Under the pieces are notes generated by a model. The model saw only the letters and a program-made list of their open reading frames with translations, was not told where the DNA came from and made no database searches. A stretch of DNA of 64,000 nucleotides from Lachnoclostridium sp. An169 (lineage in GTDB: Bacteria > Bacillota > Clostridia > Lachnospirales > Lachnospiraceae), in contig NZ_NFKT01000017.1 in the NCBI RefSeq assembly GCF_002160525.1, positions 33,557 through 97,556 on the forward strand, written 5' to 3'. Below are positions 1 to 7,369 of the stretch, piece after piece. Position 1 is the stretch's first letter. Every line of letters starts with the position of its first letter. The translations under genes were made by a program, and so were the position numbers.

Positions 1-1
1 G

Positions 2-706
2 CGCGGCGTAAAGCTTCTTCAGATCCCCACCTCCCTGCTGGCACAGGTGGATTCCTCTGTGGGCGGGAAAGTGGCGGTTGATCTTCCCCAGGGAAAAAAT
101 CTTGTGGGAGCATTCTTCCATCCGAAGATGGTGCTCATTGACCCGGACGTGCTTGATACACTGCCCGCTCATTTCATCAGCGATGGAATGGGCGAAGTCA
201 TCAAATACGGGTGCATCAAAGATGCGGAACTGTTCCGGACGCTCTGCGCCCATACCTCTTTTGAGGACCTGAAGAGCGATCTCGTCTCCATCATCGCCCG
301 GTGCGTGGATATCAAGCGTGTCGTTGTGGAGGCGGATCAGTTCGACACAGGGGAACGGATGCTTCTGAACTTCGGTCATACCCTGGCCCACACACTCGAG
401 CAGTATTATCACTATGAGCGGGAAAGCCACGGGGAAGCGGTAGGCATCGGCATGTACCACATCACAAAGATTTCCGAGGGAATGGGCCTTACAGCGCCGG
501 GCTGCGCGGAGCAGATCCGGCATGCCCTTGAGATCTACGGTCTTCCCGTATCCTGCGGTCTTCCCGTAGAATCGCTGATCGAAGCCATCACCCTGGACAA
601 GAAAAACCTGAACGGGAAACTGAACGTTGTGCTGCTCCGCGAAATCGGTGACAGCTATGTATATCCCACAGATGTTTCTTTCTTCAAAGACGCAGGGGTT
701 ATCTGA
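2..706 (+). CDS. aroB: 3-dehydroquinate synthase, C-terminal part (cut by window edge)
   Basis: AroB converts DAHP to 3-dehydroquinate in the shikimate pathway, using NAD+ and a divalent metal in the cytoplasm. The frame is open to the left edge, so the N-terminal third lies outside the window; 234 residues are visible. The first residues contain the family hallmark [17 protein letters not shown]. Further along are GMGEVIKYG (metal-binding Glu), NFGHTLAH (metal-binding His) and [10 protein letters not shown] (third ligand region), all in family order. The reading frame ends 88 bases before a strong hairpin terminator. The gene has no obvious relationship to the A+T-rich metal operon that follows. 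Identification is secure; a GTG at 47 is an internal codon and not the start. Confidence 0.95.
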   Translation, partial: RGVKLLQIPTSLLAQVDSSVGGKVAVDLPQGKNLVGAFFHPKMVLIDPDVLDTLPAHFISDGMGEVIKYGCIKDAELFRTLCAHTSFEDLKSDLVSIIARCVDIKRVVVEADQFDTGERMLLNFGHTLAHTLEQYYHYERESHGEAVGIGMYHITKISEGMGLTAPGCAEQIRHALEIYGLPVSCGLPVESLIEAITLDKKNLNGKLNVVLLREIGDSYVYPTDVSFFKDAGVI

Positions 707-793
707 AAAAATCAGCAAGATATAACAAAGTGAGGCAATCTGAGAACTGTGATTTATATGCGAATATATTATAACAGCCTATTGGTTCGTAAG

Positions 794-828
794 AACAGCG
801 GCAGGAGTTGATTTTCCTGCCGCTGTTT
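794..828 (+). terminator. Intrinsic terminator after aroB
   Basis: A 13-base arm (AACAGCGGCAGGA) pairs with its complement across an 8-base loop and ends in TTT. It separates aroB from the ArsR promoter 20 bases downstream. Confidence 0.8.
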
Positions 829-847
829 CACTTAAGCCAAAAATATA

Positions 848-876
848 TTGACATTTTTCTATATGTTACATATAAT
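848..876 (+). promoter_or_regulatory. Consensus housekeeping promoter of the arsR operon
   Basis: TTGACA at 848-853, a 17-base spacer and TATAAT at 871-876 match the sigma-A consensus at every position. Such a strong promoter fits an operon kept silent by a bound repressor. Confidence 0.9.
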
Positions 877-898
877 AACACATAGACATTTATCTATG
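850..898 (+). promoter_or_regulatory. Probable ArsR operator region
   Basis: Two perfect inverted repeats flank the -10 box: TATATG-TTA-CATATA (860-874) inside the promoter spacer and CATAGA-N6-TCTATG (881-898) over the likely transcription start. The 13-mer GACATTTTTCTAT (850-862) recurs with one mismatch at 885-897, so the site can also be read as a direct repeat 35 bases apart. The placement would block polymerase when ArsR is bound. The assignment is by position and symmetry only. Confidence 0.65.
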
Positions 899-915
899 GG
901 CGGTGGTTGAGAAAG

Positions 916-1224
916 ATGGATGAAAAAAGAATTGCGGCAATTTTCAAAGCGTTTTGTGATGAAAACCGCATTAGAATTATAAAACTGCTGCGTTCAGGTG
1001 AAAAATGCGCCTGCAAGCTGTTGGAAGAAATTAATGTCTCGCAGCCTACGCTTTCCCACCATATGAAAATTCTTTGTGACTCTGAAATAGTTGTCGGGCG
1101 CAAAGAGGGGAAATGGACACACTATTCTATTTCAGAAAAAGGTGTGGAGCAGGCAAAAGAATGTTTGCGGCAGTTGACAACACCTGATGTCGAAAGCGAA
1201 AACAAGTCGTGCTGTGAAAAGTGA
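916..1224 (+). CDS. arsR: ArsR/SmtB-family metal(loid)-responsive repressor
   Basis: A 102-residue winged-helix repressor. The N-terminal half carries the family helix-turn-helix (VSQPTLSHHMKIL, residues 41-53). A CAC motif at Cys31/Cys33 sits where ArsR has its As(III)/Sb(III)-binding CxC pair, and a Cys-Cys pair lies near the C-terminus (99-100). Metal binding in this family releases the operator. The ATG at 916 is preferred; a TTG at 907 in the same frame is possible but poorly placed. It is the first gene of an operon with a permease and a thioredoxin-like protein, behind a consensus promoter with inverted repeats, so it is expected to repress its own operon. The inducer could be inorganic arsenic, organoarsenicals or another soft metal. 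Confidence 0.88.
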   Translation: MDEKRIAAIFKAFCDENRIRIIKLLRSGEKCACKLLEEINVSQPTLSHHMKILCDSEIVVGRKEGKWTHYSISEKGVEQAKECLRQLTTPDVESENKSCCEK

Positions 1225-1312
1225 GGAAGTTTACTGATTACTTTTCCGCACGGCTTATATTCGGGACAACAAATCGATATATTTCAATACAACTATATGA
1301 AAGAGGCTTTTT

Positions 1313-2326
1313 ATGGAGACATTAAAAACAATTTGGGACTTTTTTCAAAATGAAATCCTCGGTATGAACTGGCTGAATCATCTCATTGAAACATTTTTGA
1401 ACGCTTGCGGGTTAGATACCACAGGCAAAACAGGAGGAAGTATTCAGTTTTTCATCTATGATACTGTAAAAATTATGGTCCTGCTCGGTGTTTTGATTTT
1501 GATTATCTCGTATATTCAAAGTTATTTCCCGCCCGAAAGGACAAAAAGAATACTAGGCAGATTTCACGGAATATGGGCTAATATCATCGCAGCCCTGCTC
1601 GGTACGGTAACACCGTTTTGCTCGTGTTCCTCTATCCCGTTGTTTATCGGGTTTACAACCGCAGGCTTGCCGCTTGGCGTTACATTCTCCTTTTTGATTT
1701 CTTCGCCAATGGTTGACCTCGGAAGTCTTGTCTTACTGATGAGTATTTTCGGCTGGAAAGTTGCTGTTTTATATGTAATATTCGGTTTAGTTATCGCTGT
1801 AACAGGCGGAATTCTAATCGAAAAATTGCACCTCGATAATCAAGTGGAAGAATATATCCGAAACGGCCACTCGATTGACATTCCACAAGAAGAACTGCAT
1901 TTCAAAGACCGTATGAAATTTGCGTGGGAACAGGTCGTTGAAACTGCCAAAAAGGTTGCGCCATATGTTTTGATCGGCGTGGGCATTGGTGCTATCATTC
2001 ACAACTGGATTCCTGAAAAATTTATTGTCAAAGCACTTGGCGAAAATAATCCCTTCGGTGTAATTATTGCTACGATAGTCGGTATTCCGATGTATGCGGA
2101 TATTTTCGGTACGATCCCGATTGCGGAGGCTCTGCTGGCAAAGGGGGCGCTGCTCGGCGTTGTCCTTTCCTTTATGATGGGCGTTACAACGCTCTCGCTC
2201 CCTTCAATAATTATGCTTCGCAAGGCAGTCAAGCCGAAGCTGCTCGGCATTTTCATTGGAATCTGTGCGGCTGGTATTATTATTGTAGGCTATCTTTTCA
2301 ACGCAATACAATATTTAATTGTTTAA
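1313..2326 (+). CDS. ArsP/YraQ-family (COG0701) permease
   Basis: A 337-residue polytopic membrane protein of the UPF0718/ArsP_1 family, with about eight to ten predicted membrane segments and a charged cytoplasmic loop around residues 165-200. The family core TPFCSCSSIPLFIGF (about 100-114) holds Cys103 and Cys105. In ArsP, conserved cysteines are needed to export trivalent organoarsenicals. A second conserved block (YADIFGTIPIAEALL, about 260-274) is also present. It follows arsR and precedes a Cys-rich thioredoxin-like gene by 17 bases, an arrangement common in gut Clostridia. Function is inferred as efflux of trivalent arsenicals or a related soft-metal compound; the substrate cannot be read from sequence. 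The gene is clearly more A+T-rich than aroB or the next gene on the right, suggesting transfer. Confidence 0.85.
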   Translation: METLKTIWDFFQNEILGMNWLNHLIETFLNACGLDTTGKTGGSIQFFIYDTVKIMVLLGVLILIISYIQSYFPPERTKRILGRFHGIWANIIAALLGTVTPFCSCSSIPLFIGFTTAGLPLGVTFSFLISSPMVDLGSLVLLMSIFGWKVAVLYVIFGLVIAVTGGILIEKLHLDNQVEEYIRNGHSIDIPQEELHFKDRMKFAWEQVVETAKKVAPYVLIGVGIGAIIHNWIPEKFIVKALGENNPFGVIIATIVGIPMYADIFGTIPIAEALLAKGALLGVVLSFMMGVTTLSLPSIIMLRKAVKPKLLGIFIGICAAGIIIVGYLFNAIQYLIV

Positions 2327-2343
2327 TTTAGGAGGTTGTCATT

Positions 2344-2655
2344 ATGGCATTATTTAACTTTGGAAAGAAAAAGGAAGAAGATTGCTGTCCTGATTTGAAA
2401 GAGGGCGAAATCTGCTGTATCAAAGTGTTAGGGACAGGTTGCAAATCCTGTCACGAACAATTTGAATACACAAAGCAGGCGATAAAGGGTATGGGACTTG
2501 ACCTGGAGGTCAAATACATTACCGATATGCAGAAAATAATGAAATACGGGGTTATGAGTATGCCTGCCCTTGTTGTCAATGAAAAGGTTGTCGCTATGGG
2601 CAAGGTTCTGAAAGCCGCTGATGTAGTTGCTCTGCTGCACAAGCTGGGGTTTTAA
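2344..2655 (+). CDS. Thioredoxin-like (TM0996/MTH895-type) protein rich in Cys pairs
   Basis: A 103-residue small thioredoxin-fold protein. After a charged N-terminus come two Cys-Cys pairs (14-15, 24-25), then the redox motif GTGCKSCHEQ with Cys33 and Cys36, and the conserved cis-Pro region MSMPALVVNEK (about 75-85). The family is known as glutaredoxin-like or redox-active disulfide protein 2. The start has an AGGAGG-type site 17 bases after the permease stop, so the two are probably cotranscribed. A likely role is thiol-based reduction or handing of metal(loid) to the permease. That is inference from position and cysteines. The extra Cys pairs are more than the redox motif needs and could bind the metal directly. 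Confidence 0.8.
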   Translation: MALFNFGKKKEEDCCPDLKEGEICCIKVLGTGCKSCHEQFEYTKQAIKGMGLDLEVKYITDMQKIMKYGVMSMPALVVNEKVVAMGKVLKAADVVALLHKLGF

Positions 2656-2657
2656 CG

Positions 2658-2760
2658 ATGGGTAAGAAAAAGTCTGCCAGAACAGAAACGAAATCACAAA
2701 TCAATCAGGACACTATCGGCTTTTGGTATGGCGGCTCCCTCACATTTTATCCTGTCATGA
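2658..2760 (+). other. Possible decayed start of a fourth operon gene
   Basis: An ATG two bases after the thioredoxin-like gene opens a Lys-rich reading frame (MGKKKSARTETK...). It stays A+T-rich for about 90 bases and then runs antisense through the D-lactate dehydrogenase gene. The antisense part is not real coding sequence. The first 30-35 codons may be what is left of a lost operon gene, or chance. An 11-base repeat TCTGTCAGCAT occurs twice at 2768-2778 and 2785-2795, at the border with the next gene. Confidence 0.25.
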
Positions 2761-2798
2761 TTTCTGCTCTGTCAGCATTTTTATTCTGTCAGCATTTC

Positions 2799-3782
2799 CT
2801 ACAGTACTTCCCAGGGATCTTCTTTTCCCTCCGCCCGGAACATGCAGCTCTCGATGGAATGTTTCACCATATCGCTCACTGCCTGATCCGTGTAAAACGC
2901 CATATGAGGCGTCACAACCACATTCGGGAATCCTCTCAGTATATAGAGATCTCTCTTGCTCAGCATATCGGATTTCAGATCATAATAATACATTCCGAAC
3001 TCATCCTCAATCACATCCAGTCCCGCAGCCCCTACTTTTCCGGATTCCAGGGCACTGATCAGCGCCTTCGTGTCAATCAGCCCGCCCCGGGCGGTATTGA
3101 TAATCACCACTCCATCCTTCATCTTTGCAAAGGCATTCTCATCGAGCAGATGAAAATTCTCCTCTCCCAGAGGCATGTGAAGCGTGATCATATCACACTC
3201 CCGGAAAATGGTATCCAGATCCGCATACTGCGCATGTTCTTTCACAGACTCATTCTCGTATTTGTCATAAGCATAGATCCGGCATCCGAACCCGGAGAGA
3301 TCACGGATCACCGACCTGCCGATCTTCCCGGTCCCAAGCACTCCCACCGTGAAGTTCGGCATCTCCCGTCCCTGGATTCCCGGGAGAGAGAAGTCATTGA
3401 TCTCTGCCCGCTGCATGATTCTCTTCATCTTACGGATGGACATGAGCATGAGCATCACCGTGTAATCCGCCACACATTCCGGGGAGTAGGACACATTGCT
3501 CACATGGATTCCGTACTTTCTCGCCGCATCCAGATCCACATGGTCGTACCCGATAGTACGGGTGGAGATCATCTTTACTCCCAGTTCGTGAAACCGCTTC
3601 ATCAGATCTGCATCAATCCTGGAAGTGATAATACTGACATACTCGTATCCTTCCGCCAGATGCGCATTTTCCAGTGTGGGCGCATCCGTGCAGATTCCCA
3701 GTTCCACTCCGTATTCTTTTGCAAACTTCTGAAAATACTCCGCCTCGTCAAATTCTCTGTAATTGTATACAAAAATCTTCAT
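2799..3782 (-). CDS. D-lactate dehydrogenase / VanH-like D-2-hydroxyacid dehydrogenase
   Basis: A 327-residue NAD-dependent enzyme reducing pyruvate or another 2-keto acid to the D-hydroxy acid. The substrate-binding part has STRTIGYDHVD (about 73-83) and SPECVADYT (100-108). The Rossmann fold shows GVLGTGKIG (147-155). The catalytic triad regions are INTARGG (Arg232), DVIEDE (Glu259/261) and TPHMAF (His293). The pattern resembles VanH as well as fermentative D-LDH, but no vanA/vanX gene lies nearby, so fermentation is the simpler role. Start ATG has a GAGGTGAG site. It lies tail-to-tail with the arsenic-type operon and 68 bases downstream of the HAD phosphatase, with which it may be cotranscribed. 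Confidence 0.88.
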   Translation of the reverse strand: MKIFVYNYREFDEAEYFQKFAKEYGVELGICTDAPTLENAHLAEGYEYVSIITSRIDADLMKRFHELGVKMISTRTIGYDHVDLDAARKYGIHVSNVSYSPECVADYTVMLMLMSIRKMKRIMQRAEINDFSLPGIQGREMPNFTVGVLGTGKIGRSVIRDLSGFGCRIYAYDKYENESVKEHAQYADLDTIFRECDMITLHMPLGEENFHLLDENAFAKMKDGVVIINTARGGLIDTKALISALESGKVGAAGLDVIEDEFGMYYYDLKSDMLSKRDLYILRGFPNVVVTPHMAFYTDQAVSDMVKHSIESCMFRAEGKEDPWEVL

Positions 3783-3850
3783 CTTGTTCTCACCTCATAA
3801 AATCCTGATGTCTTATCATTGTCCGGCTGCCCTTTTCGATTCTTTTTTCT

Positions 3851-4642
3851 TCAGATCAGGCCGTAATGCACAAGCGCATGCTCGATTCCGTCCTTCTCCA
3901 CTGTTCTGGTCACAAACTCCGTATAAGGATCCAGAGCCGGAGAATGTTTTCCCATCGCCACCGCATGGATGGCGAACTCAAACATGGGCAGGTCATTGCT
4001 GCTGTCTCCGAACACATAGGCTCTCTCCAGAGGAATCCCGAACCTGTCCAGCACGTATCCGCAGGCAGTTCCTTTGGAATATCCTTTCTGGACAATCTCG
4101 AACGTACCGTCTCCCCGGTCGATAATATCCATATCCGCTGCCACAAAATCCAGGAAACGCTTCACATCGCTTTCGGAATCACTGTAGACGAAAAACTTGT
4201 CCGCGGCAAATCCGCCACGCTCAAGAGGCTGGTCCATTCCCATGCCCCGTCTCCGGAAATACCTCCGGGACATCTCCAGACTGTCGAACCGGGTCATACG
4301 CTCCGGAAAATAGACATCTTCCATGCCTTCCGCCACACAGCCGATCCCGCACGCAGCGGCCTCCCGGATAATCTCGTTTCCACGGTCTTCGGGTATGGAA
4401 CTGGAAAATACAATCTCATCCCCGTACACCATGCAGGTTCCGCACCCGCACATATATCCGTCGAACCCGATCCTTCTGATCTCCGAAGGAATACTGCACA
4501 CGGTTCTCCCGGTATTGATAAACAGCAGATGTCCGTTCTTCTGCGCTTTCTTCAGCGCCCGCACTGCACTTTCGGGCACCTCGTGAGTCACCTCGCTTAA
4601 GAGGGTTCCGTCAATATCAAAAAATAAAACTGATCGTTCCAT
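3851..4642 (-). CDS. Cof-type HAD-IIB phosphatase
   Basis: A 263-residue HAD-superfamily hydrolase. Motif I is FFDIDGTLL (residues 7-15, nucleophile Asp), motif II is FINTGR, and motif IV is YVFGDSSNDLPMFEFA near residue 210. The long middle insertion is the type IIB cap. Enzymes of this class remove phosphate from sugar phosphates or flavin precursors; the substrate here is unknown. Length is normal for the family. The start has an AGGAGAGG site. It probably shares a transcript with the downstream D-hydroxyacid dehydrogenase. Confidence 0.87.
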   Translation of the reverse strand: MERSVLFFDIDGTLLSEVTHEVPESAVRALKKAQKNGHLLFINTGRTVCSIPSEIRRIGFDGYMCGCGTCMVYGDEIVFSSSIPEDRGNEIIREAAACGIGCVAEGMEDVYFPERMTRFDSLEMSRRYFRRRGMGMDQPLERGGFAADKFFVYSDSESDVKRFLDFVAADMDIIDRGDGTFEIVQKGYSKGTACGYVLDRFGIPLERAYVFGDSSNDLPMFEFAIHAVAMGKHSPALDPYTEFVTRTVEKDGIEHALVHYGLI

Positions 4643-4789
4643 TGGTCTGGTTTCCTCTCCTGAAAAAAATCCTTTCTTACTTTAGCACTCTTTTCCGGAA
4701 ATGTCTATGTTTTCCACGGCAATTGTCCGGCAGTTATGTACGAATTGCCACGGCGGCCACGCTTTCGCTTGGGAGTGAAACGCGAGGGG

Positions 4790-5122
4790 TTAGTTTCTGC
4801 AGACCGTTTCGGTGGCGATTCCCAGAATAATGCAGTCGATCAGGATAATAGCTGTAAATATGCAGATGGATTCTTCCGGGAGGACATCACAGAAGAGTCC
4901 TATGATAAGGAGTACCAGGGCGATTACCGACATTCCGATTCCATAGGCTCGGAAGAGTTTTTTTCTGTTGTATTTTTCTCGTTCCTGTTTTGTTGCCACG
5001 TTATATCCGGAGATGAACCAGCTGCCGTGTCCGGACAACAGCATCGCGGACAGTGCTGCGAACAGAAGAAAAAGCAGCCAGATTATCCACATTGGTGCAT
5101 TCATTGCGTCAGATATGCTCAT
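4790..5122 (-). CDS. Small DUF3784-type membrane protein
   Basis: A 110-residue protein with three predicted membrane segments (about 12-30, 62-82, 86-105). Between the first and second lies the family pattern GHGSWFISGYNVATKQEREKY, matching DUF3784 proteins of Firmicutes, which have no assigned function. An AGGAGGG site precedes the ATG. It is divergent from the two-component system at 5342 and separated from the HAD gene by 147 bases in which I see no other gene. Confidence 0.7.
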   Translation of the reverse strand: MSISDAMNAPMWIIWLLFLLFAALSAMLLSGHGSWFISGYNVATKQEREKYNRKKLFRAYGIGMSVIALVLLIIGLFCDVLPEESICIFTAIILIDCIILGIATETVCRN

Positions 5123-5276
5123 TTTTGTACCCTCCTACCTGTCTGATTGGATAACTTTATGGCACGCATAATGATAGCCTGCCGGCTTATTTTTGATTAT
5201 AGCACAGGCCTCCCGGTATGGTATACTAAAACAGGTCTTCAGTCCTCTCACAGAAACATGCTCTCTCTTAAAGCAC

Positions 5277-5297
5277 CTTGACTGAATTTTGACTTTT
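5277..5297 (+). promoter_or_regulatory. TTGAC direct repeat upstream of the response regulator
   Basis: CTTGAC-N5-TTTGAC-TTTT: two half sites 11 bases apart, the spacing used by OmpR-family regulators that bind as head-to-tail dimers. The same layout occurs at 7283-7303 before the lipoprotein gene. It lies 45 bases upstream of the regulator start, which suggests autoregulation. Confidence 0.6.
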
Positions 5298-5341
5298 ACA
5301 GGAGATAATAAAAAATAAACAGCGAAAGGATGGTCCTGCTC

Positions 5342-6016
5342 ATGCAATACAAAATTTTAATCGTAGATGACGAACCGATGCTGACCGGGCTTCTGGCCGA
5401 CTATCTGGGTGAAATGGGATATCTGCCTCTTACAGCTGCCGATAGTGTACAGGCCATGGAAAAACTGAAAGAATCTCCGGACCTGATCCTGCTGGATATC
5501 AATATGCCGGGTATGAATGGTCTGGAACTTTGCAGAACCATACGGGATGAAGTCACCTGCCCCATCCTCTTCCTTACTGCACGGGATGCAGAACAGGATA
5601 AAATTAACGGTTTGCTCATCGGCGGCGATGATTATATTACCAAACCGTTCAGTCTTCCGGAAGTTGCAGCCAGAATTTCTGCTCACCTGCGGAGAGAAGC
5701 ACGTACACATGATTCTTCACGATTGCTGGCCTCCCGGGAACTTCTGGTAAATCTTTCCCGCCGCACAGTGCATTTTAAGGGGACAGAAATCGAATTTTCA
5801 AAGAGGGAATTTGATATTCTGGAGCTTCTTCTGACCCATGCCGGGCAGGTCTTTGACCGGGAACGGATCTATGAAGCCGTGTGGGGTCTGGATGCTTCCG
5901 GGGACAGCGGCGTAGTGAAAGAACATATCCGTAAAATCCGTCAGAAACTGCAAAGTGTGACCGGAAAGGACTATATTGAAACTGTCTGGGGGGTTGGCTA
6001 TCGATGGAAACAATAA
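5342..6016 (+). CDS. OmpR-family response regulator
   Basis: A 224-residue two-component regulator. The receiver domain begins MQYKILIVDDEP with acidic pocket Asp9/Asp10 and phosphoacceptor Asp52 (LLLDINMPGMNG). A winged-helix DNA-binding domain fills residues about 125-224 and ends in DYIETVWGVGYRWK. The ATG at 5342 is chosen because AAAGGA lies just upstream and the protein then starts at the normal receiver strand; an ATG at 5330 is in frame. It overlaps the kinase gene by 13 bases. The probable target repeat is found before this gene and before the lipoprotein-ABC operon. Confidence 0.92.
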   Translation: MQYKILIVDDEPMLTGLLADYLGEMGYLPLTAADSVQAMEKLKESPDLILLDINMPGMNGLELCRTIRDEVTCPILFLTARDAEQDKINGLLIGGDDYITKPFSLPEVAARISAHLRREARTHDSSRLLASRELLVNLSRRTVHFKGTEIEFSKREFDILELLLTHAGQVFDRERIYEAVWGLDASGDSGVVKEHIRKIRQKLQSVTGKDYIETVWGVGYRWKQ

Positions 6017-7287
6017 AATTCCGCGGACTTCGCAGTTCCTTTATCCTGTATGTACTGACTACACTGGTAATTGCAGCAGTCCTGTCCGTTCTGACAATCT
6101 GGGGCTGTGTAACGCTGCAGAAAACTTTATTGCCGGACTCCGATCTGGTCTATCTCACAATCCAGCGAAGCGATTCCGAAGGAAACGAGACAACAACTAC
6201 GGTCCCGATGCCCCTGAATGATGTGTTGAAGGAAATTCCTTCTATGATTTCCATGAAAGATGAGGAAAGCAGTATTTCGTCTGACGGGCAGAATGTAAAA
6301 TACTCTGTAACAAAAATAGAAAACAGTTTTACCGCCCTTTCCCCCAGACGGCAGCTTGTTTATCAGGCCAGCCGGATCGGCATGATTGCCTTACCGGTAC
6401 TTTTTTCCCTGGAAGGAATCCTTCTCTGCGGCCTTTTATTTTACCGGAGAAAGCTGAAAACACCTATCCTGCTGTTGTCCTCGGCCACAAAACAGATTGC
6501 GGATCAAAACCTGGATTTTCAGATTTCTTATCCCTGCGCAGATGAGATGGGCGCGCTGTGCGCTTCTTTTGAGCAAATGAGGCAGATCCTGAAAGAAAAC
6601 AATCAAAAGCTGTGGGATATGCTGGAAGAACGCAGGCGTCTCCAGGACTCTGTAGCTCATGATCTGAGAAATCCCATCGCCATTATTCAGGGATACGCCC
6701 AGTATCTTCAGCTCAGTCTCTCCGGCGATAAGCTCAGCAGAGAAAAAATGTCTTCTGTGGCTGCGAATATTCTTCATACTTCGCAGCGGCTGGAACGATA
6801 TACAGATTCTCTCCGAGCCATCAGCCGTCTGGAGGAACTGGAAGTGCAGGTTCAGCCAGTGGATTTCGCTTTGCTTTCGTCCGATATGTGCGAAGATTTA
6901 AGTTTATTGACAGAAGAAAAGCATTTAGAATTGGATTGGGGAAATACGGTTGATGAGAAAGAATTAAATCTGGACGCCAAGATCCTGTACCGCATTTTAG
7001 AAAACCTCATCAGCAATGCCGTTCGATTTGCCAACCGAAAAATAAAGGTTCAATTTTCTTATTGCCAGGGGCTTTTAACAGTCACAGTATCCGATGACGG
7101 ACCGGGATTTCCCCAAAAGGTTTTAGACAGCAGGGACAGTTATGCCTATATGGGAAGCGATGACAAAAATCATCTTGGCATGGGACTGTCCATCTGCCGG
7201 GTTCTCTGCCGGAAACACGGCGGGCAGCTGACCTTGTCAAACTCCGACCGGGGCGGCGCTGTCATAAAATTTGTCCTCTTATCTTGA
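6004..7287 (+). CDS. Sensor histidine kinase
   Basis: A 427-residue membrane kinase. Membrane segments at about 14-37 and 124-145 enclose an extracellular sensor region of roughly 85 residues. A HAMP-like segment follows, then the phosphoacceptor box DSVAHDLRNPIAII with His219 and a HATPase domain with N box (NLISNAVRFA) and G boxes (DDGPGF, GMGLSICR). It overlaps the regulator gene by 13 bases and forms a pair with it. Its last codons contain part of the repeat at 7283-7303. The signal is unknown. Since the neighbouring target encodes a surface lipoprotein and an ABC exporter, an antimicrobial peptide or envelope stress is a reasonable guess. Confidence 0.92.
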   Translation: METIKFRGLRSSFILYVLTTLVIAAVLSVLTIWGCVTLQKTLLPDSDLVYLTIQRSDSEGNETTTTVPMPLNDVLKEIPSMISMKDEESSISSDGQNVKYSVTKIENSFTALSPRRQLVYQASRIGMIALPVLFSLEGILLCGLLFYRRKLKTPILLLSSATKQIADQNLDFQISYPCADEMGALCASFEQMRQILKENNQKLWDMLEERRRLQDSVAHDLRNPIAIIQGYAQYLQLSLSGDKLSREKMSSVAANILHTSQRLERYTDSLRAISRLEELEVQVQPVDFALLSSDMCEDLSLLTEEKHLELDWGNTVDEKELNLDAKILYRILENLISNAVRFANRKIKVQFSYCQGLLTVTVSDDGPGFPQKVLDSRDSYAYMGSDDKNHLGMGLSICRVLCRKHGGQLTLSNSDRGGAVIKFVLLS

Positions 7288-7303
7288 CCAAAATCTGACC
7301 TTT
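7283..7303 (+). promoter_or_regulatory. TTGAC direct repeat upstream of the lipoprotein-ABC operon
   Basis: CTTGAC-N5-TCTGAC-CTTTT repeats the arrangement at 5277-5297 with the same 11-base period. It overlaps the kinase stop codon and lies 67 bases before the lipoprotein start. Probable binding site of the upstream response regulator. Confidence 0.6.
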
Positions 7304-7369
7304 TCCCATTAAGATCTCCTTGTATTCAAAAAGCTGTGTTTACGGCAATCATACAAGGAGGTCTTTTTT

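Noticed and set aside
2760..3800. Long plus-strand open frame of over 300 codons
   Set aside because: It is exactly antisense to the D-lactate dehydrogenase gene, which has all family motifs; the frame has odd His/Arg/Ile-rich composition and no motif.
4718..4749. Inverted repeat GGCAATT...AATTGCC between the HAD and DUF3784 genes
   Set aside because: The arms are only seven bases, the loop is 18, and no T-run follows on either strand, so I do not call a terminator or operator.
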